A stretch of 64,000 bases of DNA from CBDCCT01 sp965214995 (GTDB taxonomy: Bacteria > Deinococcota > Deinococci > Deinococcales > Trueperaceae). The stretch is taken from positions 310,001 to 374,000 of the forward strand of contig CBDCCT010000002.1 in NCBI GenBank assembly GCA_965214995.1, given 5' to 3'. The position numbers were made by a program, and so were the translations under genes. The first letter of the stretch is position 1. Every line of letters begins with the position of its first letter. Below are positions 11,308 through 23,872 of this stretch, piece by piece. Below the pieces are notes generated by a model. It was given only the letters and a program-made list of their open reading frames with translations. It ran no database searches and was not told the origin of the DNA.

Positions 11308-12578
11308 GGTTATAAGCCTCTAATAATTCCTTTCTCTCTAGCTTTATCTTTTATATTCCTACCTATCTACCCTATTAGTAATATACTAAAGCTAGTAATA
11401 TTATTAGTAAAAGCTATTATATTACTAAATTAATATAAATATATAGTATATAAAAATTTTTATATCTTTTATCTCCTATATTAAATATTATATTATTCTT
11501 ATAATATTTACTACTATAAAAATATTCTATTTATTCTACTATAATTATATTTATAATATAGAGAATACTACTATAATAGTAAATATATAGCTAGTTAGAA
11601 TACTAATATAATACTTTTTAATATAAACTACTTATTCTATTAATAGCTAAATATTTAGGCTATTAGTATAAATAATAGTAGTAATAATAATAATAAAAAT
11701 AGAAGTAGAAGTAAGAGTAATACCTACTCTATTTTCTAGATATTTAATTAATATAATTATTATAGAATAAGATACTTTATTAAATCCTTAATTATATAAC
11801 TAGCTTTAAAGCTAGGTTAAATAAGTAGTAGTAGTAGTAGTAGTATTAGTATTAATAATAATAATAATAATAATAATATAAAATTTATTAATTAGATATA
11901 CTATTAGAGTAATTATATTAATTAATACCCCCTTTATCTACCTAGATAGTTATCCTATCTATCTAACTAACTCTTATTACTTTATAGGCGTTATTATAGC
12001 TAGTAAAGGTATATCTTATAGGTACTTATAATTACTATTAGTAGTAATAAGATATTATTAATTTATTAAATATATATAGATTAGGCACCTATTTAGAAAG
12101 TAAAAGTATTAATAATAATATATATATAAGGATAATAAGAGCTTATCTTTATAGTAATATCTCCTCCTTAATTTAAATATAGGTTAAATAGTTTTATTTA
12201 TCTAAAATTATCTAGTAGTATTTAAAATATTAGTATAGTAATAATAAATATTTATAATATTTATATATCTTTTATAAGTTTCTTAGCCTTAATTTCTCTT
12301 ACTTTAAAATAGTTAAATTATTCTAATAATTAATTATCTATATCTATATAATATTTACTAAGTTAGGTTATCTAATAGATAAATTCTACTTTATAGAATA
12401 ATTTATATAGGTAATTTAATTATTAAATAAGTAGATAGCTAATTATCTTATAAATTAAATAAATAATAAGGATACTAAAGATAAATATAAAATACTAGAT
12501 TACTATTTTTAAAAGCTTTATCTTACTATCTAAATAAATAAATTACCTTTACTATTATAAGTTTTAAATACTAATAAG

Positions 12579-12616
12579 TTAAATTTAAATTTAAATTTAA
12601 ATTTAAATTTAAATTA
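12579..12616. repeat. Short AAATTT hexanucleotide tract
   Basis: About six tandem copies of AAATTT inside the degraded outer element. It is a simple sequence repeat within RIP-mutated DNA, and no function is suggested. Confidence 0.7.
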
Positions 12617-13399
12617 TTAATTATCCTTTTATTCTCTATAAAATTATAGCTATTAATTATTAGCTCCTATCTATAGTACTTATAATATAAGATATAGCCT
12701 AACCTACTACTTTTAATACCTATTTAAAGCTCTAATAGGCTTCTTTAATAATCTATATATTAAGGCTAGATTTAAAGCCTAGAAGAAGTTAGTTATTAAG
12801 CTATTAATATTATTATTTACTAACCTTATTATCTATTTATATCCTATACTATCTACTTTACTATCTCTATTATTTAACGTCGTGTATATACTTACTAATA
12901 AAACTATTATTTAAAATAAATTCTAGCTTAATATATATAGCTCCTCCTATATTATTAATAATAAATCCTTATTTTATAAATATAATTATAGTATTAGTAA
13001 GAAGCTATTTAGATTTAATAGCTTACTCTAGTACTCTAAAGAAAAAGGCTTAATTTATATAAATACTATTAATAGTACTATTTTAATATTTAATAATATA
13101 TTTTATTACCTATATAGTTAATTTAATCTTCTAAGCTTTAAGTTAATTTTTAAGTAGCTAAAAGATATTAAAATTTAATTTAAAAATAGTATTAAATTAC
13201 TTATCTTTATAGGTATTAACTAGTAGATAATAATAACTATTAATAAATATACTTATTTACTTTATATAATTTTAAAAGCTTTATAAATTAATACTAAAAG
13301 TTACTAAATATTTAATATTATTACTAACTTATCTAATACTACCTCTTCTACTACTAATTTATCTACTATTCTAGCGGTATCTTTATATAAATAGTATTA

Positions 13400-14959
13400 A
13401 TATTTTACTTATATAAATTTATTATTAATTAAATAACTTATAGTATAAGGCCTTATTTAAATTATTAATTACTAGTTTAATAGCGTAAATTATATAGCCT
13501 ATTTATAATTAAAGATAATAAGAAAGCTAATATATAGTTTATTTATACTAATAATATAACCTTTTAAAAGAATTTATATTAATTTAGTAGGAGGTAAAGA
13601 AGCTCTACTACTATCTCTCTTATCTAAGGATATATATCTCCTTACTAATAGTAGTTAATATACCCTTATCTTAATAGATAACTTCTCTAAATTTAGATAG
13701 ATATATTTTATTATATATAAAGATTAATATTCTTAAATTATTATTAATTTTATTAAAAGCTATAGGTCCTAATATTAGTAAATTTCTTTCTTCTTCTATT
13801 CTAATTATAAATATAAGCTATTAAATAAAAAGCTCTAATCTTATATTATAAAGCTAGGAATTTAGTAGGAGCTAATAGTACTATACTATCTAGATTAAGA
13901 TAGTATTATAGAATAATTAATTTAGATAGTAATAATAATAGTAAGGATACTACTACTAGATAGTAAGTTATCTTATATATTATAACTAGAAGCTATAATA
14001 TATATAGTAAAAGTATTTAATATTAAACTAGTTAATAATTTAATACCCTATTAGTTACTATTTAATTATTTATCTAAATTAATTATAATAAAGCTATTTA
14101 GCTCTTTTTACTTTTACCTTATTTATAGCTATTAATCTAAAATAGAGCTATATATAATACTAGTAGTATTTATTAGTTATAAAAGTAACTATATTTTTTA
14201 ACTTTTTACTAGTAATAAGATAATCTTTATATAAGATATTAAATACTATAAAAATATTATATTTATTAACTACTAAAGAGAATAAAAGAATAACTATAAA
14301 GATAAGTTAAAATCTATTTATAATAGTATTACTAATACTATTTAAGCTATAGATAATTAAAATAAATATCCTCTTACTACTATTTTTAAATATAAGAATA
14401 TATCTTTTCTATCTACTACTATCCCTAGTATATATAACGTAGCTATTAAATCACCTAAGAAAGAATAATAGATAATATTAATATAAAAGGAGCTTTAAGC
14501 TTATAAAGATAATAATACCTAGTAAATTATTAAATACCTACTATATAATATCCTTTCTAGTAAATAGGTATATAAGATTAAAGATAATAGAATATATAAA
14601 TTATAATAGGTTACTAGGGGCTTCTAATAATATATAGATTATAAGTAGATATATACTACTATTATTTAGGCCTAATCTTTATAAATATTAATAATAATTT
14701 ATATAATTTATAGCTAGTCCTTCTACTCTATTAATATTATAACTATATTTTTAAATAGTAATATTAATATTAATATTTTTATTAAATAACCTACTAGATT
14801 TAAAATAGTAGATAGACAAGCTAAAGTTTATAAATTAAATAAAGCTCTATATAGCCTTAAGATAGTAGTAATTACCTAGTTTCTAATACTAAAAGAATTT
14901 ATACTATCTTAAAATTTTAAGATCTCTTAATATAATAAATACTTATTTTATAAGGATAA
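13400..14959 (+). pseudogene. Copia-type pol remnant, integrase and first part of reverse transcriptase
   Basis: Reading through many stops, the plus strand gives an integrase core (around 13650-13720, DD..SRF.WVY type, seen as DNFSKFRWIYF). Near 14820-14870 it gives the RT segment YKLNKALYSLK, the degraded form of the copia motif KLNKALYGLK. Integrase lying upstream of RT is the copia order. The frame is cut at 14959 by the inner element, and the phrase resumes at 22495 with LFITTYIDNFNI, the degraded YVDD motif. Confidence 0.75.
14955..14959. repeat. Target-site duplication GATAA, left copy (inner element)
   Basis: GATAA stands directly before the inner 5' LTR and again at 22495-22499 directly after its 3' LTR. 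Confidence 0.85.
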
Positions 14960-15204
14960 TGTAAGGAACGTATAGCTGTATATAGTACCTTATCTTATAA
15001 CTATCTAGTTATATAACTTATATCCTATATATAAATTAAGTCCCCTAAAGAGTTTTACCTCTTTAATAATTAGTCTATATAATAGGAGCTATTATTATTA
15101 TAAAACTTAACTTCTAGCTTAAAGATATACTTTAGATCTTTAGTAGTACTCTTATAATTTTATTACTAACCTATTTCTACTTCCTCCTAGTATAGCTCTT
15201 AATA
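14960..15204. repeat. 5' LTR of inner gypsy element
   Basis: 245 bp, starting TGTAAGGAACG and ending AGCTCTTAATA. It aligns end to end with 22250-22494, and the differences I could align by eye are transitions. Confidence 0.88.
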
Positions 15205-15399
15205 ATTCTAATTACTTATCCCCTTTAATTAGGAAGAGATTATATTAGTATTATATTAGATTCTTTAAATAGAATAATAGATAATAAATAGTATAATATA
15301 AATATATTTAAAAGTATAATTTAAGTACTATTAAAATTAGTATATAATACTAAATATACTACTTCCCCTAATACCTTAAAGTTATAGGATAATATTTAT

Positions 15400-18300
15400 T
15401 ATATACTTATAGAGTAAAAGAAAAAATAGTTAAAAAAAGAGCTAGCCTATATCTAAGTAAAAAATAAATATCTAGAAAAATAAATATCTACTCTAGGCTC
15501 TATTAATAAATTACTAATTATATTAATACTAACTAAAAGTATACTAAAAGTAGAGTAATCTTATATTACTAGAAAATACTTAGCTTCTAACTTCTTTACT
15601 AATATATTAGTAAAATTACCGTCTATTAAAGAGTATAAAGGAGAAACTATTAAATAATATACTAATTTTATTTATTAATATAAGTTAGTTTTTTATACTA
15701 ATAGAGCTTATTTTACTAGTAATATATCTAAGGTTATATTTATAGCTTCCTATATAATAGGCTAATCTTTATAATATTAGTACTAATATAAATAAGAATA
15801 TAAGAAAGATACTATATTATAAAAAGACTTTAAAGAATTCTTACTTAATTTTATATAATATCTAGTTATCTAAAAGATAACTACTAGTATTAACTACTAT
15901 AATATAAAATAATTAGATATATAATCTATAGTAAGTTTTACTAACTACCTAGTAAAGCTAGAATCTAAACTTAATAAAGATATTCTAAATAAAAAGTATA
16001 AGAGAGATAGACTACTTATAGGTCTTAATAAAATAATTTAAAATAAGATTTAAAAGTATTATAATTTTTTTATAACTTATAAAGAATTACTATAAATTAT
16101 AATAAAGATAGAAGATACTAATAAAGTAATATTTAAGTCCTATAGAAGAGTAAGCTATATATATAGTAAAGATACCTTTACTTAAAGATTATATTCCTAA
16201 GATAACTAGATATTAAAAGATAATTCTAACTATAGAACTTAGTATAGCTATAGTTACTAATTAAAAGGATCTTTCTTAAGTTAAGGTTAAGAAGTAGACT
16301 AATAGTAAAGTAGTATTATTTACTATTATTATAATAAACTAGGCTATATAAAACCTAATTACCTAGAGCTTAAAGATAAGGAAAAAGAGAAAGCCTAGTT
16401 ATACTATCTATAAGTATACTAAGCTAATACTAAGATAGTACTATATATAGGTATATAGAGGTTAAGGTAAATATCTTAATATTAAATAGTTTAAAGAAGG
16501 TTAAGGCCCTCTTAGATTTAGGGATAGATATAAATTTAGTCTCTTATTTATTTACTACTAAGTAGTGTCTTATATATATTTTATATAATAGTTATATAAT
16601 ATATACTTTAAATAAAGTAGGTATATAGATATATAATAAGCTAGATTTAAATATTAGTATAGTTAATACTATAGGTAAGACTTATATTACTATATAGTAA
16701 ATAATATCTATATTAATAATAAGATATAATTTATTTCTAGAAATACTATAGTTAAAAACTATAAATCTACTTATAGATTAGGTTAATAAAACTTAGGGTT
16801 ACTATAATAAAGCTATACTAGTAGATATTAATTAGCCTAAGTAGTTTATTAGGTATCTTATTAAAGGTAACTAAATATTCTTCTTCTTCCTAAACTATTA
16901 TAAGACTTTAATTAAGGAGGCTATTAATAATAATACTCCTAGAGTATATATTATATTAGATAGTAGCTAACTCTTTAAAGAGTATAAAGATTATATAGAT
17001 ATCTTTTCTAAAGATATTACTAGTATCTTACTTTTAAATACTAACTATAATTATAAGATTAAGTTAGATATTAGTAAGTAGCCTACTTTTAAGCTACTAT
17101 ATAACTTATCTAAATTAGAACTAAAGGCTTTATATAAATATATAAGGACTAGTTTAGATAAAGGTTAGATTTAAGAATTAAAGAGTCTAGCTAGGGCCCC
17201 TATACTATTTATCCTAAAGAAAAATAGTAGTTTATAACTATATATTAACTACTAATCTTTAAATAAGATTACTATTAAGAATTATTATCTACTTCCTAGA
17301 ATTAATAAAATATTAGATTACTTTTCTTTAGCTAAAGTCTTCTCTAAGATTAACTTATATAATACTTACTATTATATAAGGATAAAGCTAGGAGATAAAT
17401 AGAAGATAGTATTTTATATATATTATAGCTACTTTAAATATTAGATTATATTCTTTAGCCTAATAAATATTCCTACTACGTTTTAAACCTATATTATTAT
17501 ATATTAAGAGGATTAGTTAATATTATTTATATTATCTATCTAGATAATATTTTAATATATAGTAAAGATATTACTAGTTATACTCTATATATATATAAGG
17601 TCTTATTAAGGTTAAGAAAATAGGTATTATTTAGGAAATTATCTAAATATATATTTAGTATAGAGGAAATTAATTTCCTTAAGTATATTATTAGAATCTA
17701 TAGTATATATATAGATCTAGTAAGGGTTTAGAGTATTAATACCTAGCCCTTACTAAAATTATTTTATAATATATAAGTATTCTTAGGGTTTATAAATTTT
17801 TATAGGAGGTTTATAAAATAATATTCTAAGATTATAGCCCCTTTAACTATATTATTATATAGGAGTAAGAATAGTAAGAAATATAGAGTATTTAAGCTAG
17901 ATAATATAGCTAAGTATATATTTAATAAATTAAAGAAAGTATTTATAGAAGTCCTACTACTTAGGTATTTTAACCTAGATAAGTAAATTTATTTAAAGAT
18001 AGATACTTCTAGTACTACTCTTACTAGTATATTATTATAAGAGCTAGAATAGTATAGTAATAGTAATAAAGTACTATAGTAGCTAGTTATTTATTATTTC
18101 TAAAAGCTAAAGCCTCTAAAGACTTATTATAAGATTTATAATTAGGAGCTTCTAGCTATAGTAGAATACTTTTACTATTAGTAATATTACTTTAAGAAAT
18201 ATAAAGTTTTAGCTACTATACTAACTAATTATAATAATCTATATTACTTTATAAGTATAAAGTCTTTTAGTAGGTAATAGTTATAATAGATAGAATTCCT

Positions 18301-20230
18301 TATTATATTTAATTTTAAAATTTATTATTATACTAGAAAGAGTAATCTAGTAAATAGTCCCTTATATTATCCTAATTATATACCTTTAAAGGGTAAAGAT
18401 AATATAAGTCTTATACTTCCTATTTTATAATAAAAGTTAAATAGTTTTTTAACCTTAGGACTTTATCCTACTTATTATTAAAAAGTTTCTTTAAGTTAAG
18501 GTACTACTAGTATACTAAATAGTAGAAGTATATATATTTTTATTATTAGAGAGAATAAGAATATCCTAAGTAGTAATATAAATATATTAGATTAGAAAGC
18601 TATCCTATCTAATACCTTTAATATTTATTAATAGGTAGTATAAGTATCTAGTAGGATATATAGTATATATAAGAAATATTCTTAACTTATTAGTACTAGT
18701 AACCTAGGATTTCTTATACTATACTATTTAGCTCTATATTTAGCTAGTAATAAAACTACCTTTAGTACTCCTTTAGAGTCCCTTCTTAATAGTATTAAAT
18801 AATTATAATAAGTAAATATATTTATCTTATAAAACTACTAGAGAATATAAATTAAGAAGGATAGTATAGGTATTAAATATACTTTCTAGATACTAGATAA
18901 TAGTAGATTACTTTATTTTAAAGGCTCTATTTATATCCTATAAGATAGAGCTATCTATAAAGAAATATTAAGAAAGTATTATAATAATCTAGGTACTAGA
19001 TATATAGGAGTAAAATATATAATATAAGCTATTAGTAATAAGTACTTTTAGCCTAATATAGTAAAATAAATTTATAAGTACTATACTTCCTATTAAGTAT
19101 ATTAATATATAAAGGCCCTTAGATATAAACTATATAGTAAGATAAATACTTTACCTATACCTATAGATATTATAGAGTATATTAGCTATAACTTTATTAT
19201 AGGTTTACTCCTAAGTTTAAATTACTATAGAACGGCCTATAATACTATATTTATAATTATAGATTAATTTTTAAAATATATATTCTATATTACTACTACT
19301 ATATATATAACCTCTAAGTAGCTTACCTAGCTTTTTCTTAAAGAAATTATCTATTATTATAATATACTAAAATTAATTATTTTAGATTATAGCTTATACT
19401 TTATAAGTTTATACTAATAAGTATTTATAAGATATATTAATATTAAATACTATCTAAGTACTATATTTTACTCTTAGATAGATAGTTAAATAGAGTATTA
19501 AAACTAGTTCTTAAAATAATATTTAAGGTTATATACTAACTATAACTAAGATAATTAGGCCTTATTATTATAGTTAGCTATATTTATATATAATTCTAGT
19601 AGCTATACTAGTATAGATTACTTACCTATATATATTATATATAGTAAAAATCTATCTTTAGATATTAGTATTAAGAATAATACTTTAATTAGAGAAGTAC
19701 TTACTATATTAGAATAAGCTAAAATAATTAAGTAAGAATAAGATAAGCTAATAGCTAGACTATAAAATATATTATCTTAGTAAGTAAAATATTATAACTA
19801 GAAATATTTACTAAAAGAATATAAAAAAGGTAATAAGGTATTACTTAAAGTATAAAATATATATATACTAAAAGTAAGTAAGAAGCTAGATAATAGATTA
19901 TTAGAACCCTTTATTATAGAAAAACTAATTAGATAGTAAAGCTATAAATTAAAGCTACTACTAAAATATAATAGGATCTACTTAGTTTTATATATATTAT
20001 TATTAGAACTATATAATTAGTATAAAGGCTAAAAGATACCTAAACCTATAGATATAGATAGGGAGTAGTAATAGAAAATAGAAATAATTATTAATAAAAA
20101 AAAGAGGAAAATAGGGTTTTAATACCTTATAAAATAGAAGGGATTCTCTAATATAGAAAACTAATAGTTACTAAAAAATAAATTAAAAAGTTATAAAGAT
20201 CTAATAGTATAATTTAAGAAGGCTAAAAGT
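15400..20230 (+). pseudogene. Gypsy gag-pol remnant (gag, PR, RT, RNase H, IN, chromodomain)
   Basis: Plus-strand translation is riddled with stops, but motifs appear in chromovirus order. The knuckle reads about CYYYNKLGYIKPNYL (from CYYCGKPGHIKPNC). The protease reads DLGIDINL. The RT reads YINY.SLNKITIKNYYLLPRI and then YLDNIL. Integrase shows the zinc-finger half GHIGVKYI..I..KYF.P. A C-terminal segment like a chromodomain (QYLIKQKGFSN) follows. TGG/CAA/CGA codons have commonly become TAG/TAA/TGA, as RIP predicts. Confidence 0.78.
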
Positions 20231-22249
20231 ATACTAAAAGATAAAATATAAAATTAGTAGTAATATAATAGCCTAAAGTATAAATAAAGAAAATAATAGG
20301 ACTTATATTCTTTATATATACTTCTACTTATCTTCTAGAATACTTACTATAAGCTACTACTAATAGTTTATAAAATAATTCTAAAATACCTTTTACCTAT
20401 TTTTATCCTATAGGGTTTTCTAGGTTTTAATAGTTTTAAAAATATAAAAGCTATATCTATACTATAAGTATAGTAAAAGTATCCTATAAGTATTTATATC
20501 TATAGCTATTTAATTATAACTTATTAATTTATAAAGGTTTTAAAAAAACCTATTTAAAAACTAGTTATTATTAAAAGAATATACTATAAGTATAGAGAAA
20601 GTAATCTAAGTAATAAATCTATACTATAGTATTACTATTATTCTTCTCTACTATAGTATCTTTACTATAATTAGAATCCTTATTATTACTACTATTATTT
20701 AATAGCCCTACTTAGCTATTACTTATACTATACTATTATCTAGCTAATACTTTCTATATAGTAGGTTTCTTTATAGTTTTAATAGTTTTCTTTCTCCTAC
20801 CTAAAATATATTAATTAATATATTATTATAATACTATATATACTAATAGTATACTAATTTATATCTACTAACCTTAGGTTTACCTACTATTTTAAGTATT
20901 TTAAGAATCTCTATTATTCTTACTAATATCCCTATTTTTATTTAAATTTTTAGTTATATTTTATAATATACTAAAAAGCTTATTATAAGTAGTCTTATAA
21001 TATACTAGAGGCTAGCTTAGACTAGGATTATTACTATTATTATTATTATTATTATTATCTTTAAAATTACTTTTATTATCTAAGCTTTCTAAAATCTTAT
21101 TTCTTCTAATATTAGCCTAAAAATTATTAGTATACTAAAAGTATATTAAAATTATAATAAAAACCTATTTTTTTAAAACTTTATAAATTTTATACTAAAT
21201 TTTATATAATTTATAGATAGTAAATAATAATACCTTATTAGTATTAGTATTATTAATTTTTAATTTATACTTTTAGTACTTAGTAACTTTTTATAATACT
21301 TTTATATATCTAGTAATATACTTTTTAAATTTATAGTACTAGCTTAAATTAGTTTTAAATATATATATATTAATATATTCTTATAAATTATTTAATTTCC
21401 TAATATTAGATTTATAAGTAAACTATATAAGTTAGCTATACTATATATATACTTTTATATTACTATATATATACTAATATATTTATACGAAACTTTTATA
21501 TAATATAAATATTTTTCTTTACTCTTTCTCTAGTATTAAGTATCTAGGTTATTAGTTAAATAAAAAAGATAGTAAGTATAAAACTTTATATTATACTTAT
21601 AGCTACTTACTTTTCTTATACTAGTTAATATCTATTAGTCTTTATCTCTATATTATTTATAGTACTAAATATTTTCTAGAGTTTTCTCTAAATTATCTAT
21701 TATTAAAAATCTTCTTTAAAAATATTTAGAAAAATTTAAAAATTAATTTAATATATAGTTACTAGTACTTAGTTAGTATACTAAATAAGTTTCTTTTATA
21801 AATTTAGCTCCTATAATAAATTAATTTAAAAATAGATTTTTATAAAGATTATTTATAGGATTAGGTTAGGAGCTAGCTATTAAACTACTTATATAGATAC
21901 TATTTATAGCTTATATATAGAAATAGATAAAATCTTCTAAAATTTTACTAAATTTATTAAAATTCTAATAATTTTTATAGTATTTTAGAGAATTCTAATA
22001 ATTTTAGATATTAAGCTAGTCCTAGCTAACTATTTAATTATACTAAAGTATTTCTATATTAGTAAAAATATATAAAGGTATACTATATACTCTTTATTTA
22101 AATTTATTAATTTATCTTTTATACTAAGTATTCCTTCCTTTTATAAACCTTTCTTTATTATAAATAATTTATTACTTCTATCTTTTATTATACTTTTAGA
22201 CTAATTATATAAATTAATATAGATATTAATTATAAAAGAGAGAGGTAAT
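20231..22249. other. Unassigned 2-kb 3' segment of inner gypsy element
   Basis: This lies between the chromodomain remnant and the 3' LTR, which is longer than the usual 3' untranslated part of a chromovirus. It is as AT-saturated as the rest. I recognised no domain on either strand and no further LTR pair inside it. Confidence 0.5.
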
Positions 22250-22494
22250 TATAAGGAATATATAGCTATATATAGTACCTTATCTTATAACTATCTAATT
22301 ATATAACTTATATTCTATATATAAATTAAGTCCCCTAAAGAGTTTTACCTCTTTAGTAATTAGTCTATATAATAGAAGCTATTATTATTATAGAACTTAA
22401 TCCCTAGCTTAAAGATATACTTTAGACCTCTAGTAGCACCCTTATAACCTTATTACTAACCTATCTCTACTTCCTCCCGGTATAGCTCTTAATA
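22250..22494. repeat. 3' LTR of inner gypsy element
   Basis: 245 bp, matching 14960-15204 over its full length. It is followed by GATAA at 22495-22499, the right target-site duplication. Confidence 0.88.
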
Positions 22495-23532
22495 GATAAC
22501 CTTTTTATTACTACCTATATAGATAACTTTAATATTTATAGTAACTTTAATAAAATTATTAAATTTAAATATATACTAGCTATATAATTTAAAATTACTA
22601 ATAAAGGCTAGATAATAAAGTATTTAAGAATTAATATTAAATACCTCTTCTTCTATAAACTTACTCTATTACTTAATTATTATATTAATAAGATAATTAA
22701 ATTATTCTACTCCTTTCTTACTACTAAAATAGCTACTATACCCCTATTACTAGAATTCTTATAATTAAATTAGATAGGCCTCCTAGCTACTAATATTAAT
22801 ACCTTTATATAACTACTAGGTAGATTAAATTATATTAGCTACTAAATATATCCTAATATTTATTATACCCTATCTTTATTAGCTTTATTTATATTCTAGC
22901 TAATAGAAGCTATATAAGCTAAGCTCTATTACTTATTTATATATATTATATATATAAAAAGTTATAAATTAATAATTATACTATAATAAATAGATATCTT
23001 TTTATATATATATATTAATACTAGCTTTATAAATAGTACTAATTTAAAATTAATCTTAGGCTATATTATAATATTAAATAGTACTCCTATCCTTTAGAAA
23101 ACTTATTAATAAATAATTATTATAGCTTTAATAGCTTATTTAGAGCTAATTACTACCTATAAGGTATTAATTATAGTATTACTACTATATAATTTAATAG
23201 ATAAGATTATTAGTATATCTAGTAACCTAATAATTATTATTAATAATAAGACTATTATTACTATAGCTTTAATATCTATTCTTACTAATTAAAATAAATA
23301 TTTTTTTACTAAATTTTATTTATTCTATAAAAAGATTTAATATAGGGATTTAAATATTAAATAGGCTTCTATAAATACTTAATTAGCTAATAGCTTTACT
23401 AAAAGCCTACTTATAATAAAGTATAATAAATTTATTAATTCCTTATATACTTTATATATATAATATATTTAATTATTATTAATTTATATATTTATAGCTT
23501 TATATTTTATAGGTAAAGTTAATAAGTAGGAG
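22495..23532 (+). pseudogene. Copia-type pol remnant, second part of reverse transcriptase and RNase H
   Basis: It begins with the right copy of GATAA and continues the broken RT as LFITTYIDNFNIYSN, the degraded YVDD catalytic motif. An RNase H-like tail runs to about 23450. The polypurine tract AATAAGTAGGAG (23521-23532) ends the segment. Confidence 0.75.
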
Positions 23533-23614
23533 TATTAGAGTAGGTTATATACCTTACTAATATTTACACCAACTTTACGATAGTAGCGTAGATAAATATA
23601 CACAACTATCTTCA
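23533..23614. repeat. 3' LTR of outer copia-type element
   Basis: 82 bp, the counterpart of 11226-11307, ending TCA and followed by the right TATAA duplication. It lies 258 bp upstream of the Kelch gene start. Confidence 0.85.
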
Positions 23615-23872
23615 TATAAACCTGTATTTAAAACTATGAAAATTATGTAAATCAAGAGAAATGCTGCTCTTTAACCACTCCAATTTAATATCATTTTACG
23701 TTGGGCCTCTAAATTCAGACGGCAGACCCCAGTCAGATTAATATAGGACGACGATGACAGGTGATATCCTGAGATTACGTGGGGAGGAGTCGTCTACGAT
23801 ACTAATGTTCGGCTGGCGGAATTTTGGCTTGTCTACATTATTTAAGAAAATTGTACAGTATCAAAGCCAAAG

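Larger units (their letters stand above)
14960..22494. mobile_element. RIP-degraded Ty3/gypsy chromovirus nested in the copia element
   Basis: A 7.5-kb element with 245-bp LTRs (14960-15204 and 22250-22494) and a GATAA duplication at both ends. Conceptual translation gives the gypsy order: gag with a degraded CCHC knuckle near 16317-16365, a protease DLG motif near 16518, reverse transcriptase from about 17060 with LDDIL-like residues near 17530, RNase H, then integrase near 18970-19680. A chromodomain-like segment lies around 20050-20230, which marks a chromovirus. The purine tract AAAAGAGAGAGG at 22234-22245 precedes the 3' LTR. About 2 kb between the chromodomain and the 3' LTR is unexplained. 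It inserted after the copia element, because it splits that element's RT. Confidence 0.9.
11226..23614. mobile_element. RIP-degraded Ty1/copia-type LTR retrotransposon (outer element)
   Basis: A 12.4-kb block bounded by 82-bp direct repeats (11226-11307 and 23533-23614) that begin TGTTGGAG/TATTAGAG and end TTA/TCA. It is flanked by the same 5-bp sequence TATAA at 11221-11225 and 23615-23619. The interior is almost pure A/T with CpA and TpG nearly absent, as expected after repeat-induced point mutation. Conceptual translation, reading through stops, shows a copia-type order: integrase remnants near 13560-13720 (YTLILIDNFSKFRWIYF), then reverse transcriptase from about 14620. The RT is broken at 14959 by the inner element and resumes at 22495. 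Purine-rich AATAAGTAGGAG directly precedes the 3' LTR as a polypurine tract. The element is dead. Confidence 0.9.

Noticed and set aside
11800..23500. Possible centromere or AT-rich structural DNA instead of transposons
   Set aside because: Two LTR pairs with target duplications and ordered gag-pol motifs explain the block. A centromere would normally hold many more elements.
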